DNA from: Amphibalanus amphitrite
Lineage: Eukaryota > Arthropoda > Thecostraca > Balanomorpha > Balanidae
DNA: 64,000 bases
NCBI RefSeq assembly: GCF_019059575.1
Contig: NW_024882719.1
Span: forward strand, 147,954 to 211,953
Direction: 5' to 3'
Position 1 is the stretch's first letter. Every line of letters begins with the position of its first letter. A program made the position numbers and the translations under genes. The notes under the pieces were generated by a model that saw only the letters and a program-made list of their open reading frames with translations, did no database searches and had not been told where the DNA came from. This document shows, piece by piece, positions 47,178-59,038 of this stretch.

Positions 47178-47600
47178 TTAACCCTCGCCTGGCCGGGCAT
47201 TTTTTATAACGTGGCCTGGCAGGGGAGGGGTCAATGCGACCCCCCCCCCCCCCCCCCCCCTCGCGATTGGCTCCTATGGCACCTAGAAACACCAAATTTG
47301 GTAGATAGGTGCCCTCCCCCGGGAAATCTCGCCCCTACGTAAAGATGGCTGCTCTAGGTCAGTATTTAGGGGGCTTCGGGGATGGGTTTAACCTCGTACC
47401 GGTTTTTCTGACCTAGTGACCTGACCCAAGGTCACCAGGATCTGAAGTTTTCAGGTCATATGTAAAAAGGTTGCTCCATAGGCTGTGCCAGATTTGGCGG
47501 CGCTGCGCGCCGCCTTTGAAGCGCCACCGTTTTTATGCTATCTTTGAAAAACCTTAGGCGGGTCGCATCGACCCCCCCCCCCTTACAGGGCGAGGTTTAA
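47178..47600. mobile_element. Short TTAA-flanked element (423 bp)
   Basis: Left end TTAACCCTCGCCTGGCC; right end CTTACAGGGCGAGGTTTAA. Subterminal hairpins GGGGTCAATGCGACCCC on the left and GGGTCGCATCGACCC on the right, each bordered by long C tracts. It is the smallest complete member of the clan here, with no coding frame. Confidence 0.8.
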
Positions 47601-47726
47601 ATGACATCCAGTGACCTCACCGTTCAGCTGAATGAAAAATGTACTTCGTAAGTCGAAAATTACCTAAAAATTGTCAGAGAAATCAGGATTATTCAATAGA
47701 ACAACACGCGATTCAAACGAATAGTG

Positions 47727-49602
47727 TTAAAACCCGCGCCCGGACGGGGGTCTTGGCCATCTTCGCCAGGATGGGGAGGAGGTGTATTTGGGCACATCCG
47801 GTCATCTGAGAAACTAAGAACGTTATGAAGACGCAAAAAGCAATAGATAGCTCGCTATAAGGTCTTTTTTGATTATGAAGGCCATTGCTTGATTAGATAA
47901 TCTCTAAGGTCAATGTAAACGAACAATATTCTTCAATTTGATATTTTTACAAGACGCCGCATATCTCGGATACAAACAGAGCTAGAGCACCACGAGAAAG
48001 CTAATTAGCTAGCTCTTTTGGGGCTTTGTCTGGATAACGCTCTACGATTTGACGTAGAGTCAACGGTTTAGGAAAATAACTCATAAAATTGACGTTTTTG
48101 TGAAGAGCGTTTTCCTGCAACAACAATTAACACTAAGCTTGTTTTACGTAGATTTTACCAGCATAAAGTGTTTCTCGTTCAGACGCGTCGAGTGAACTAC
48201 ACACTGAGCAATGAAGGTCAACTTCAAAATTTGACCTCAGGTCAATGTCACGGAAAAGGTCATGTTGCATATCAGTTGATTTGTAAATTGCATCAGTGAG
48301 CTGAACGCATTTAAGGTGCTATCATCGCTATAGTATGATTTATATTTTATGTCTTTGTCAAAAAAAAAACTGACGGAGACCTTTCATGACCTAAGATGAC
48401 CTCAGGGTCATTAAGAGGAGTCACAAACTCACAAGTGTAATTTTCCTATTCAGTATGTCGTTTTTATCAGTATCCCGATGATGGGAATGGTAAAGTATGT
48501 CTTTTGTCCAACAGAAGAGGGGTTCAATTTTCTCCCATTGACTTTGAAATGGAGAGGTCGCAAAACTGAACAGCCTTAGGTCATCGATATCAAAATTCCT
48601 AGAAAACAAAAATCGTTGGCACTGATTTCCTCATGCAATAGGACATCTTCATTTTTAAAGGAATCAAGACGTAGGTAACAAAAAAAGGTTATACGTGATT
48701 TTACTTTGTCCATCAAATGGCTATCTCGGTTTTTCGAAAATTTTGGATTGTGGCCCATTTTTTTCTAAAAAAAACTGACTTTTTTGGAAAAATAATTATA
48801 AAATCCAAAATTTTGAGTGTACCGAAAAAAAACTGAATATATGTCAGAGAGGTTATCTATATGTACCTACATACCAATTTTTAGAAAAATCAATTACAAA
48901 ATGTGGGAGTTATTCAAAATTTTATGACGTCATGACACACAATTTTTTTTTGAAAATGATTTTTTGGAAGTTCTAGACCTCGTACGGAAACAAAAATAGC
49001 ACCATTCGATTCGCCGTGAAAAACTGCATCAGATAGACACCTGTTAAGGCCTTAACAACCCACTTCAAAATTTGACCTCACTTGACCTGACCTTGACCTG
49101 ACCTCGACCTGAAATTCATCCAGAGGTGGTCTATATCACTTATTGAGTTTGCTTATTGAATTCTATGAATAAAATGACCCATAAAACATGTGTCGCACAT
49201 GCCCTTTTTTATATTTTGTTTTTGGTGATCTGACCTGACCTAACCTGACCTTGACCTTCACCTTTGAAGTTTGAATGATATTTTATGCAACGAATATTGT
49301 CTTGGTAGCCTAAGAACACGTTTTGGGTAGTCAGTCTCCGTCCATTTTTTGGCAACTACGGTGCAAGGCCGATACTGTAGAAACTTGCATTTTGTACCCT
49401 TGACCTGACCTTGACCTGACCACTGACCTACTTGAGCAAAAAAATTTGGGCTCTTAAGATCCGCCTTGTTGAGAGCTTTCGATTGCCGTTTTCCCCGTCT
49501 TTCTACGACCATCGGTTCGGAAGTTAGAAAGGGGGACAGAATCTGCCCCCTCCCCCCCAGCAGGGCGCGTATGACTGAATAGCCCAGCGGGGCGCGGGTT
49601 AA
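47727..49602. mobile_element. TTAA-flanked piggyBac-like element (1.88 kb)
   Basis: Left end TTAAAACCCGCGCCCGG; right end GGGGCGCGGGTTAA at 49589-49602. The right subterminal hairpin is GGGGGACAGAATCTGCCCCC (about 49531-49550). The body has A/T-rich stretches and clusters of TGACCTTGACCTGACC-type hexamers (49080-49115, 49230-49262, 49398-49428). No transposase. A second right terminus, ACGGGTTAA ending at 49850, suggests another fragment immediately downstream. Confidence 0.75.
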
Positions 49603-50510
49603 TGTATTACAAAGTATAACAGGTTTTGGCCGCTAAGTGTCACGGTTTCCTCTTCACAAAAAAGCGAATGTGGCCAAAAACACAAATCTGGGCAAGGGTT
49701 GACTATTGAACGCAAACTTTCGGTTATTGAGGGCTATCAAAGCTTTGTTTGGCGTCTTTCTACCTTTCTGAATTTTTAACATAATTTGGTCTGGCCCCCT
49801 GCACCTATCATGGCGAAGTTGGCTGAGACTCACACCCGAGAACGGGTTAACTGCTTGTTAACAGCTCTATCAAGTGGGAGTTCAAAGTTTCAAGACGTCT
49901 TATGAAACGGAATAGGCCATCTGCCTGAAATATTAAAAATCCTGAACAATCAGAGTTTAACTGGGTCCTCAAATTTAAGCGGCTTGACAATGATATTCGT
50001 GTTACGTTTTTTTTAGGGGGGGGGGGAGAAGCAAGACATTTCGGCCTAAAAAGACCATTGCAGGGATATGGGATGTTAGGATAGGGCGTAAACGTAGGGC
50101 TGTGCGGGACACCGGCAATGACCCGCGGAGGTGAGACCGTCCTGGTGGGACCGGATTGCCCCATTGGAACAGTTTGCCCGCCCCCTAGTCACCCCGGAGA
50201 GGATTGTGTGGACCTGAACTAATCAGCCGCGGTGGTCAGGTGACGTGGCCGCCAGCCCGGAAAGGGAGCGTGAGCGGATGCAGATGGATTTGTCCTGAGG
50301 AAAGCGAGGACAGGTGTTATGTTGGACTCAAAAATCAAGTTAAACCCTCTAAAATTAGTATATTGTATTTTCAAAGCCGCAGGCGTCTTAGTACGAGATA
50401 CGAAGTGAATAACGCTAACGGGGCACGAAAGACAAATTTATGTCAGCACTATCATTATTTATATCAAAGGTACAGCACATTACCGAATCTTGCGTAATAT
50501 ACGATTTTTT
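49603..50510. other. TTAA-element fragment and intergenic DNA
   Basis: 49603-49850 ends in GAGAACGGGTTAA and looks like a further truncated TTAA element. From 49851 to 50510 no gene is recognised; a G tract lies at 50018-50027. The GCACATTACCGAATCTTGCG segment at 50474-50493 matches the upstream blocks of gene 4 and of the next copy. Confidence 0.5.
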
Positions 50511-50677
50511 ATAACAATAACACGTCAAATATATATTTAAGCACACAAAGCTTTCGGTATGAAAATATATTGATCACTGTGTTAAATAGTGATCACAATG
50601 TTTGACACAGTAATCAAGGTATTTTCATACCGAAGGCTTTGTGTGTTTAAATATACATTTTGACGTGTTATTGCTAT
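50511..50677. mobile_element. Hairpin element inserted in the upstream block of cuticle gene 3
   Basis: The left arm (50511-50582, with AATAACACGTCAAA) and right arm (about 50606-50677, ending TTTGACGTGTTATTGCTAT) are largely complementary around a short centre. It lies between the GAATCTTGCG segment and the GCAGGCGACATTG segment, which are only about 30 bp apart upstream of gene 4, so it is an insertion private to this copy. Confidence 0.8.
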
Positions 50678-50821
50678 CATTTATCCTAAGTGTCTTCGAT
50701 ATTCTACATACGAATTTTTCCCTCCACGCAGGCGACATTGGCAACGACTGACACCGGTCGGACGTCCATTCAGCGAGTCTGTGACCCTGGCCGATAGATG
50801 GCACTGCTGCAGCCTCGGCCG

Positions 50822-50855
50822 TATAAAGCCGGTGGAGCTATCCAACAGACACTCA
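50822..50855 (+). promoter_or_regulatory. Core promoter of cuticle gene 3
   Basis: TATAAA at 50822-50827, with a CACTCAC start region about 30 bp downstream and the ATG at 50890. The preceding ~110 bp (from GCAGGCGACATTG) is shared with gene 4. Confidence 0.75.
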
Positions 50856-50889
50856 CAACATAGTCAGCCACCTCAAACAATCAGCAGAA

Positions 50890-51833
50890 ATGAACACTGT
50901 AAGTCGAAACGAGGAGTAGACTATTCTGGAGTAATTCATATTGGTCTTTGTTCTATGACCGTTTATGTAAGCATCAACACTGAAGCTTGTTTAACTACTT
51001 CTGGTCATTTTAGGGTGTGTAAAACCCAAAATAATTCACTAGTATTCCGTACCCACGATAATACCTTGTCTTTTCCAGATTATCGTTGCTTGCCTTGTGG
51101 CTGTGGCCGCGGCCGTTCCCCAAATAAGCTACCAGCCCAACCAGTACTCGGGTAGCCCCCAGCCGCTGATCAATATTCTTAGCCAGAGCTTCGAGCAGGA
51201 CCCCAACACCGGCAACTACAAATACAGCTATCAGCAGGACAACGGACAGGCCGTAAGTAAAACTGCCAGTGCCTTATATATGCATTGTTAGGAACAAGCA
51301 ATACGCAAAGTGAGGAATACGGCAGAATTATATCCTTTCTCGAGCAGAGCTTTACAATAGCAATGAGTCATAAGTGTTAAGAAAGCAGTGCATTTGTATA
51401 GCGAAATTCCAGAAATATTTGAAAAAAGTAGTATAATAAGCAAGATAAGACCAAACAAGATCATCCAAAATGAGCAAAGCGCAACCTGCGTTCGGACAAA
51501 ATGGCAAATAAACAGTGGAGAGGCCTATGCTTTCCCAAACTCTTTTAGTAACTTCGTACGTCTTTTTTTCAGGTCGCCGAGGAGGGCAGCGTGTACCCGG
51601 GCCCGCAGCCGGAGACGGGCAGCATCACCCAGCAGGGCAACTTCCAGTTTGTCGGTGACGACGGCAACACCTACCAGATCTCGTACGTGGCCAGCGAGGG
51701 TGGTTTCCAGCCGCGAGGTGCCCACCTGCCCGTGGCGCCGGCTCAGATTCCCGAGTATGCCCAGCTGCGTCAGGAGCACCCGGAGCTCTTCTGGGCCGAG
51801 GGACAGCAGCCGCAGCAGCCCACCTACGTCTAG
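50890..51833 (+). CDS. RR-1 cuticle protein, gene 3
   Basis: Exons 50890-50898 (M-N-T), 51079-51252 and 51573-51833; GT-AG borders, phase 0, TAG stop; 147 residues. Signal peptide MNTIIVACLVAVAAA, mature start VPQISYQP. Exon 2 contains the conserved FEQDPNTGNYKYSYQQDNGQA. Exon 3 carries an exact RR-1 motif (GNFQFVGDDG to LPVAP) and a Gln/Pro-rich tail ending QQPTYV. The exon 3 protein is identical to that of gene 4, and the promoter, introns and 3' UTR are closely similar, so the pair is a recent duplication. It is expected to be a chitin-binding component of flexible cuticle. The long open frames on the opposite strand of exon 3 are by-products of its GC-rich codons. Confidence 0.96.
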
Positions 51834-52722
51834 TGGCGCAAAATGTGTTTAAACAAATGTTTTTGATGTAAAATATATCATATATGGAGAAGTAAAACAT
51901 CTGTATTCATGCAATAAGGTCCTAAAGACTCACACGAGTCGTCGATGAAGTTAAAGAACGGAATGGAATGTAATGGAAAGGTCACGCCACTGGCCTGACC
52001 TTAGGTCACGGATATAAAAAAATCCGAGACATACAAATTGTAGGCGCCAATAACATCATGAAATCCACCACGTTTAGAACTTCTCTGACAAACACTGCAG
52101 GCTGGACATGATTGCAAACTTTTTTAGGCTTGGTCAGTTAACTTGACCTGGTGACCTGACCTGACATGACCTGGGGTCAAAAATTTCACGCATTGTTGAT
52201 GTACAAAAAGCTGTACAAAATTGATGTACAAAAAGCTACCCAAAGCGGCGCGGCGCTACGCGCCGCGTTTTTTTTTATTCACAAGCAAAAAACGCGACAG
52301 GGTGGTAACATATGCCCCCCCCCCCCACTGGGGCGAAGGTTAACATGCATTCCGGGTTTTCAATAAACTCAAAATGTTGCATTTTATTATTTCCTCCACC
52401 CAAAAAAAAATCAGTTCGTTGGATTACAAAAGATGAGACAAAATCGCAAATTAAACGAGATAGCCATTTGCAAGAATATGAAGAAACACGCCCATGATTT
52501 TTGTTACGTCTTGTTTCTTAAAATCTGAACCAGAGCTCTGTTCGCACCCCGTTTATTTATCAGCATGCTGCTACTTCTTGGCTCCTCATTGGTAGAAATT
52601 CAAGTGGTTTATTCGTTAGACCAATGAGAGGCCAAGAAGCGCCAGCAATAACTTCCTTATATGGGGAAACCCGACAGCACGCTGATATAAAAACAGCGAC
52701 CGAACAGGGCCCTGGTACCTAC
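51834..52722. other. 3' flank of cuticle gene 3 and a TTAA-element fragment
   Basis: The first ~130 bp match the 3' flank of gene 4. From about 51975 TGACCT-rich sequence leads to a C tract and GGGGCGAAGGTTAA ending at 52343, the right end of a TTAA-type element whose left end is not found. 52344-52722 has no recognised gene. Confidence 0.6.
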
Positions 52723-52958
52723 AGGATTTTGAGGTTTGCAGTTCTTAAAGCGAAAATGGCGTGACATGACGCCACTAAAACATCATTTTCTCATTTGTTT
52801 TAGGGATACCAGGGGCAACCAAGGGCACAACAGTTTGTGGGTTCAACGACCTCCCTGATATGTATGTTTGACGCTGTAAGAAGGATCATACGACCCGTAT
52901 GGACCTCAATGCCGACCTATGATACAGGCAAATAGGCAAGTGGGTTGAGGGAGCGATG
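52723..52958. repeat. Block duplicated at 63624-63865
   Basis: From CAGGATTTTGAGG to GGTTGAGGGAGCGATG the sequence closely matches 63624-63865. In the right-hand copy this block lies ~30 bp from the promoter-upstream block of the next gene; here about 7 kb of inserted elements separate the two. Confidence 0.85.
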
Positions 52959-53083
52959 TATAGTCGACTACAGAATGATGTTCCGCTCCTCAGAAGCTAG
53001 CAGTTGACCGGAGCGCTAAGTTGTGCCGTTTATCACGCAATTAAGCGTGTCGATTATGGGCATTGGGACAAAGCTATAATTTT

Positions 53084-53242
53084 CAGTGGCGGATCCAGGG
53101 GGGGGGGGCAAAATGGGCATTTGCCCCTCCCAAACGGTATAATTTTAACATTACGCCTATGGACGAGGTATGGAAAGAATTGATAAATTGTTATGGTTGC
53201 CCCCCCCCCCAAAAAAAAAACTCTGAGCTGGATCCGCCTCTG
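53084..53242. mobile_element. hAT-like MITE with CAGTGGCGGATCCAG ends (159 bp)
   Basis: Left end CAGTGGCGGATCCAG and right end CTGGATCCGCCTCTG are inverted, with long G and C tracts inside. The termini resemble those of hAT MITEs in many invertebrates. The flanking 8-mers (ATAATTTT and ATACTATG) agree only partly, so the target duplication is unproven. Related remnants are seen at about 24482-24721 and 62081-62337. Confidence 0.65.
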
Positions 53243-53280
53243 ATACTATGTGAACTCAGCCCGTGTGATGGGGTACAGCC

Positions 53281-53488
53281 TGTTACGTTTACTGTTAAAG
53301 CTGTGATTACTATCTAAGTAATATTATTCAGTTAATATTCAAGTAAGCAAAGTTCTCAATTCATGATCTCTATATCTGTATTCTGGCCAATCTATCCCCG
53401 CATCGCCCAATAATACACACTTAGATTTTCTTATGTCGCGTGCTCTGTACGCAATGGGACCATCACTTCATATATGATATATGACACA
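53281..53488 (-). repeat. 3' LTR of the gypsy element
   Basis: 208 bp; three substitutions relative to the other LTR. It begins TGTTACGTTT and ends ATATGACACA on the + strand. Confidence 0.97.
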
Positions 53489-53503
53489 TCCTCCCTTTTC
53501 TGA
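53489..53503 (-). promoter_or_regulatory. Polypurine tract
   Basis: On the minus strand TCAGAAAAGGGAGGA abuts the 3' LTR, the position and composition expected for the plus-strand primer of reverse transcription. Confidence 0.8.
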
Positions 53504-53509
53504 ACATGC

Positions 53510-54769
53510 TCAGTTGACTCTCCTCCTGCTTCTGAGTAGGTATGGAGATCGAGTCACTTGCGCCTGTTCTCTGTGTTGAGCCTGTTGTGGCGTAGCAGCC
53601 ACTTGTCTTGGTACACTGGGGACGGGTATATACATATACTCATCATCAGATGACTGGCGTGTCGCTGCACCCCTTCCTGGTCTGTCCGGTGCCGGTCGAG
53701 CCCTTTCGAAGGTCGGTCGTGACCCGGCCTCTTGATACGGAGGCTTGTCCTGACCCGGGTCACGGCGGAGGTGACGTCTATTCCGGCGATACACGCCGCC
53801 GTCATAGTCAGTCTTCACGAGATATGATCTGTTCCACAGATACTTGCTGACGGTAGCCGCCCTCCACTGGTTACGTCCTGGTGCAGGGGCCATGTAGACA
53901 TGCTCCCCTTCGCTGAGCATCGGAAGATCCTTTGCACCTCTGTTGTAATAGACGGCCTGCTTCTGCTGGCGATCAGCTAATCGGCTGGGGACGTCGCGCA
54001 CTGTCTTGGGTTTGAGAAGTGACTTTGTAGTTGGGAGCAGTGTGCGTGTGCGGCGACCGAGCAATCTTTGTGCCGGTGAGCTACCGATGCTTTCGGTCGG
54101 TGTGTTGCGCCAGTCGAGCAGCGCCAAGTAGGCATCTCGGCCGTCCGCTTCTGCCTTTATCATGAGATTCTTGAGGATCTTCACAGCACTTTCCGCCTTG
54201 CCATTTGACTGGGGATATCCTGGCGAGCTCGTCTGATGTCTGAAGTCGAACTTCTCAGCGAATTGTCTGAACTCAGCTGAATTGAAAGGCGGCCCGTTGT
54301 CCGTCATCATTTTTTCGGGCAATCCGTGTCTTGCCATCTGGGACTTTAAGATCCTTATCACTTCACTTCCTCTCTTGTCACTAAGCCTATCACATTCAAT
54401 GAAATCCGAGAATGTATCAACTGTCACCAGATACGAGTGGTTCTTGAACTCCATCATGTCGCAAGCTATGTACTGCCATGGTCGCTGTGGTATATCTTGT
54501 GAGCTCAGTGTCTCCCGTTGTTGTTTTCTACCGTACTCCAGACATACACTGCACCTGGTGACCAGCTCCTTCAGTTCCTCCGTCATACCTGGCCAGTATA
54601 TCGCCTCACGAGCTCTTCTGAGGCATCCCTGCAGTCCGATGTGTGCCGAATGCACTCGCTCTTTCAAGATGTGGCGGATGGACCTTGGGATCACGATCTG
54701 CTCGCCTCTCAGGACAAGCCCATCCCTAGTGGAAAGCTCTTCTTTGACGTTGTAGTACGGTCTCAGCTG
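53510..54769 (-). pseudogene. Gypsy pol, integrase part (downstream of the nested insertion)
   Basis: This is the integrase and C-terminal tail of pol, in the same frame as the upstream pol part. It has an N-terminal H-H-C-C zinc finger (VHSAHIG ... CSVC), the catalytic core with CDMMEF, TDNGPPFNSAEF and the third acidic residue in NGKAESAVKIL, and a C-terminal domain followed by a Pro/Arg-rich tail ending SRRRVN. Integrase joins the cDNA ends to target DNA. The reading begins after the (CAT)n tail of the inserted element, so it cannot be made from an uninterrupted pol message. Confidence 0.92.
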
Positions 54770-56655
54770 ATGATGATGATGATGATGATGATGTATTTCG
54801 AATAGCCTCCATAGATGGCTTTTACGGCTAAGAGTCATACAAGATACAATACATATGTACACTTGGATAGAATCAGCACTCGACATATTACCAATTTACC
54901 ATCACAGCCAGCCGGTCTAACAAACCGTCCTAATGTTCGCTGGAAGCCCGCAACCAAGTCCTAACGGCGCCCCGGCATCCCCGAGCGGTCCTCGCCTCCC
55001 AAACATCAGAGGGGGACCGATTCCACGCGGCCGTCGCCCGGTAAGTATAAAACTTCCGGGCGAACTCCCGTCGCACCCGGGGCGGCTGCAGCAGACCGGA
55101 GAGCGTACCGCGCGTATCTCTCTCCGCCACGTCTCTCCGGTACACCACCCGGTCACGCAACGCGTCGGGAGCTAACGGATGATGTATGGTTCTAAATAAC
55201 ATGGCCATATCGCGTTCAGTTATGAGGTCCTCAATGGTCGGCCAGTGGAGCTGCTTTAATAGCGGTGAAACATGATCGTACCTTTTAGCACAAAAGATGA
55301 TGCGAGCACAGTGATTAAGAACTTTTTGCAGGCGGTGGCGTTGAGTTAAACCACAAGCACCATATACAGTCAAACAATATAAAATGTGAGGGAACACCAG
55401 TGCTTCGATTAAAAATCTCTTCACTTCAGATGGCAAACGGCGAGACATCTTGCCCAGACCGCTGATAATTGCGTAAGAACGACGCACCACCAGCGACACA
55501 TGCGAAACCCATGTTAGATTACAATCAACGGACACGCCCAAAACCTTGACTGATGGTGATGGATTAATAATAGTGTCGTCAAAGTTAATACAAAAGTCAA
55601 CATCACGTCGCTGCCTACACCTGACGACCATAACGTCGGTTTTAGATGGGTTTATGCGCAAGCTATTGTCCGCAAACCAAACACTCGCCACCTTTAGACT
55701 TGCTTCTACGCGCTGCCGAAGGTCGGGTAAGTCTGATGGATTACCCGAGTGGACAAATTGTGTGTCATCAGCATACATTACGATTTTACAGTCATCAAAG
55801 TAAGCTGGCATGTCGTTGGTGAATAGAAGGAACAAGATCGGCCCTAGCAATGAACCTTGGATCACGCCGTGCGTGACAGGCGCAGCTGTCGTTCCTCCCC
55901 TAACGCGCTGAGAACGCTCGGTTAGCCAGTTTTCAAACCAGTGGGTACATACGCCATACCATCCTAATTTGTCTAACAGTCTGGAATGCTTAACGGAATC
56001 AAAAGCTTTAGACGTGTCCGCCGTCGTAATACATGAAATAAGGCCGGAATCCAAATTTTCAACTACGTGGCCGATTACATGAAGCATAGCTGTCTCAGTA
56101 GAGTGTCCTGGTCTAAATCCGTGCTGTTCATTACATAGGATATTGTGATCTATCAGATAAGTCATAAGTTGCTCACAGACAATACGTTCTACAATTTTTG
56201 CAACTGTTGGAAGGATCGATACTGGCCTATAGTTGTTCGGTTCGAGTTTAGAGCCTGACTTATGCAGTGGTATAACATCTGCCGCCTTCCACGGCGTAGG
56301 TAGCACTCCAGTCGATAGGGAAGCGTTCACAACATGCAGCAGTTCTGGGCCAATCACTGGGAGAGTCATGCGAATCATGCCTATCGTGATGCCGTCGCCG
56401 CCGGAAGCCCGAGAACCGGACATCCGTTGGACGGCGGCCGACAGCTCCGGCAGCGTCGCGGGACGGACGCGGAACGCTCCGCTCACCACACAGCGCGGCC
56501 GCGGAGGGAGGGCGGCTCGGTCCGTCCGCTCACTGTCAATCGCCGCCGCCACACGGGCTCCCACGGTCGCAAAGTGCTGGTTAAGCCGGTCTGACCACGC
56601 ACTGGTGCCTCGTTCAGTGTCGACGGTCTTCCGGGACGAGATAAGGTATCGTTTC
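54770..56655 (-). mobile_element. 5'-truncated non-LTR retrotransposon nested in gypsy pol
   Basis: The insertion is flanked by the 10-bp target duplication GTCTCAGCTG at 54760-54769 and 56656-56665. The 3' end on the minus strand is a (CAT)n tail of about eight units (54770-54793). The net insertion is 1896 bp, a multiple of three, so the host pol keeps the same frame on both sides. The endonuclease part is missing, as is typical of truncated target-primed insertions. Confidence 0.93.
54930..56655 (-). pseudogene. Reverse transcriptase fragment of the nested non-LTR element
   Basis: An open frame of more than 540 residues on the minus strand, truncated at its 5' side (the first Met assigned by an ORF caller would be a GTG). 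Reverse transcriptase motifs: NNYRPVSILPTVAKIVERIV, QHGFRPGHSTETA, ADTSKAFDSVKHSRLL, GVIQGSLLGPILF and MYADDTQ, then a C-terminal part with CARIIF-type sequence common in Jockey-superfamily elements. The motif GVIQGS departs slightly from the usual GVPQGS. The endonuclease is absent, so this copy cannot move on its own. Confidence 0.9.
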
Positions 56656-56665
56656 GTCTCAGCTG

Positions 56666-59038
56666 GTCAGATAGCTGCTTCTTGCTGCCGGGCCAACCGT
56701 TCTTGATCATTCTGATCATTTCTTGCATCTCTTGATCTTCTTCTGTAGCTTGTAGAATGAGCTTTGTCGTTCTGTCTGACACCGGACTGTGTTCCAAGGC
56801 ATTCATGTTTCTTATTTCCACTTCGTCTGACGAAATTTCTTCTATGAGGCATACATGACCCCTGAGTTTGTCGTCTGTGGCCTCGGCCTCATGTGCTCGG
56901 CTGAGAGCATCCGCTATGTACATCTCCTGGCCACGTTTGTAGACAACTTCAAAATCATACTTCTGCAGCTGGAGCATCATTCTTTGGAGTCGTTTTGGTG
57001 CGCTCACCAGCGGCTTTTTCATGATCGACTCGAGAGGTTTGTGATCTGACTCCACCTTAGTTTTCTTTCCTTGGGTGAAGCGTTCAAACTTGTTGAGTCC
57101 ATACACAATAGCCAAAAGCTCCTTTTCGATTTGAGCGTAGTTCTTTTCGGTCTCATTGAGCGCTCTTGATGCATATGCTACCGGCTGGCCGTCTTGCATA
57201 AGACAGGCTCCCAGCCCATGGCTGGATGCATCAACCTGTACCACAACCTCTCTCTTGACATCATAGTACTTCAACACGGGATCTTGAGTTATGATCTCCT
57301 TGATTTTTTCCAATGACCGCTTGTGTACCTCCTCATAGATGAATGCATTTTCTTTCTTGAGAAGCGATCTGAGAGGTGCAGAGGCTTCCGCGAGGTTGGG
57401 GGCGAACCGCTGTAGATAGTTCACCAGGCCAAGCACTCTTTGCACACCTTTGCGGTCCTCTGGGGCAGGCATGTTCTTGACTGCCTTTACCTTGTCAGGA
57501 TCTGCCTTCATGCCATTAGGTGTGAAGATGTGGCCCATATACTTCACTTCAGTCTGCCTGAGCTTCATTTTCTCCATGTTCAGTTTTAGTCCTACGTTTC
57601 TGCACCTTTCTAGTAGACATAACAGTTTTCTATCATGATCTTCCACGGCTTCTGAGTGAGAGGAACCGTTCCCGTAGACGAGTATGTCGTCTGCTATTGC
57701 CATCACGCCTTCCAAGCCTTCGAGAGCTTGATGGAGTCTTCGCTGGAATTCTTCGGACGCTAGACACAGGCCAAACGGCATGCGTCGCCAGCGATACCTA
57801 CCCCACGGTGTAGCGAACGTCGTGAGGTAGCTACTGGCCGTGTCCAGCTCGACATGCCAGTACCCACTTTTGGCGTCGCAGACAGTGAACACTTTAGCGT
57901 TTGCTAGTGCGGGAGTCAAGTCTTCTATCGTGGGCAGCGGATAGTGGTTTCGTTTGATGGCCGTGTTTAATGGCTGTGGATCGATACAGATCCGAATTCC
58001 TTTTGTGGGCTTGCTTACGGCTACCATGGCGGATACCCAGTCAGTCGGTTCTGACACCGTCGAAATGATGCCGTCTTTCACCAAACGGTCCAGCTCGTCC
58101 TTGATGTCATGCTTCATTGCTTCTGGAACCGATCTTGCAGCTAGTTGTACTGGTCTCACTGACTCATCAGTTTGGATATGAAGCTTTCCGGGTAGCTTTC
58201 CGACCCCAGTGAAGATATCTCGGTACTGCGCATGTAAATCATTTGTTGAGAAGTCTTTTTTCTCTGCTTCTTTGTTTGTGCTTCTTTCCGGTAGCGCTTG
58301 CTTGTGTACCTTCAGGTCTGCTTTTGCAGCTCTGCTCTTCTCACCAGCCCTGTTTCCTCTTGCTTCATTTTTGTAGAAGCCAGTCTCTTTGCTCTCATTT
58401 ACATCTAAATCATTCACGTAGTCGATGTTCTCCGACCTTACTTCGATCAACTCCATTGTCTGCAGTGTTTTCAGCCCAATCAGTGGGGTGAAGTCTTCGC
58501 GTACCACCAAAAATTCCACCACATATCTTGACCCATTCTTCGGGTTCAGAACGTCTATCTCGGCTTTGCCAACGACTTTGGTTGTGCTTTTGTTGAACAT
58601 GACGAGCGATATATCACACCGCTTAAGCTTCTTCATGCTGCTGTCCACACAAGCTTTTTTGTAGACGTGCTGCGGTATTATGTTGGCAGACGCACCCGTA
58701 TCCAGCTGGAACCGCTGTAAGTGGTCACTGCCGAGCAGCAAGTTTGCGAACAGCTTGCCTGCGTCTCGCGATGACAGAGCACCGATCTCCAGAGTCAGAG
58801 TGTTCTCCGTTTGGTGCTGACTCGCGCCGTCTTCTACACAGCCGTCCTGGACTGCATCCGGCTCAAGTAGACGCACTTCTGCGTACCTACCGGCATTTCG
58901 TTGCAAAGTGGTTCCGTCGGCCACATGCTTGACAGGCTTTTCCCCACGCAGGGCAGCTCTCCTTTTTGAATGGGTGCATTCTCCCACAGAATTTGCACTC
59001 GCGGGGCCTTGGCGTTTCATGTCTGTTAGCCGCAGCAA
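56666..59038 (-). pseudogene. Gypsy pol, protease-RT-RNase H part
   Basis: The aspartic protease has LDTGASANII. The reverse transcriptase has the PLPTIEDL, CDAKSGYWH, RMPFGLCLASEEFQ and ADDILVYG motifs. RNase H starts with VDASSHGLGACL and includes YASRALNETEKNYAQIEKELLA. The frame starts inside the end of gag and is +1 relative to it, with an overlap of about 150 nt (58887-59038). The host frame is cut at 56656-56665 by the nested element; the open frame continues a short way into that element (to 56483) with unrelated residues. It encodes the enzymes for particle maturation and cDNA synthesis. It is close to K02A2.6-like Ty3/gypsy proteins by motif memory. Confidence 0.93.

Noticed and set aside
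51525-51900. Open frames opposite exon 3 of the cuticle genes
   Set aside because: The same antisense frames appear at each paralogue only because exon 3 is conserved and GC-rich. The spliced sense genes explain the sequence.
53084-53280. Target-site duplication of the hAT-like MITE
   Set aside because: The flanking 8-mers agree at only about five positions, so it is not claimed.
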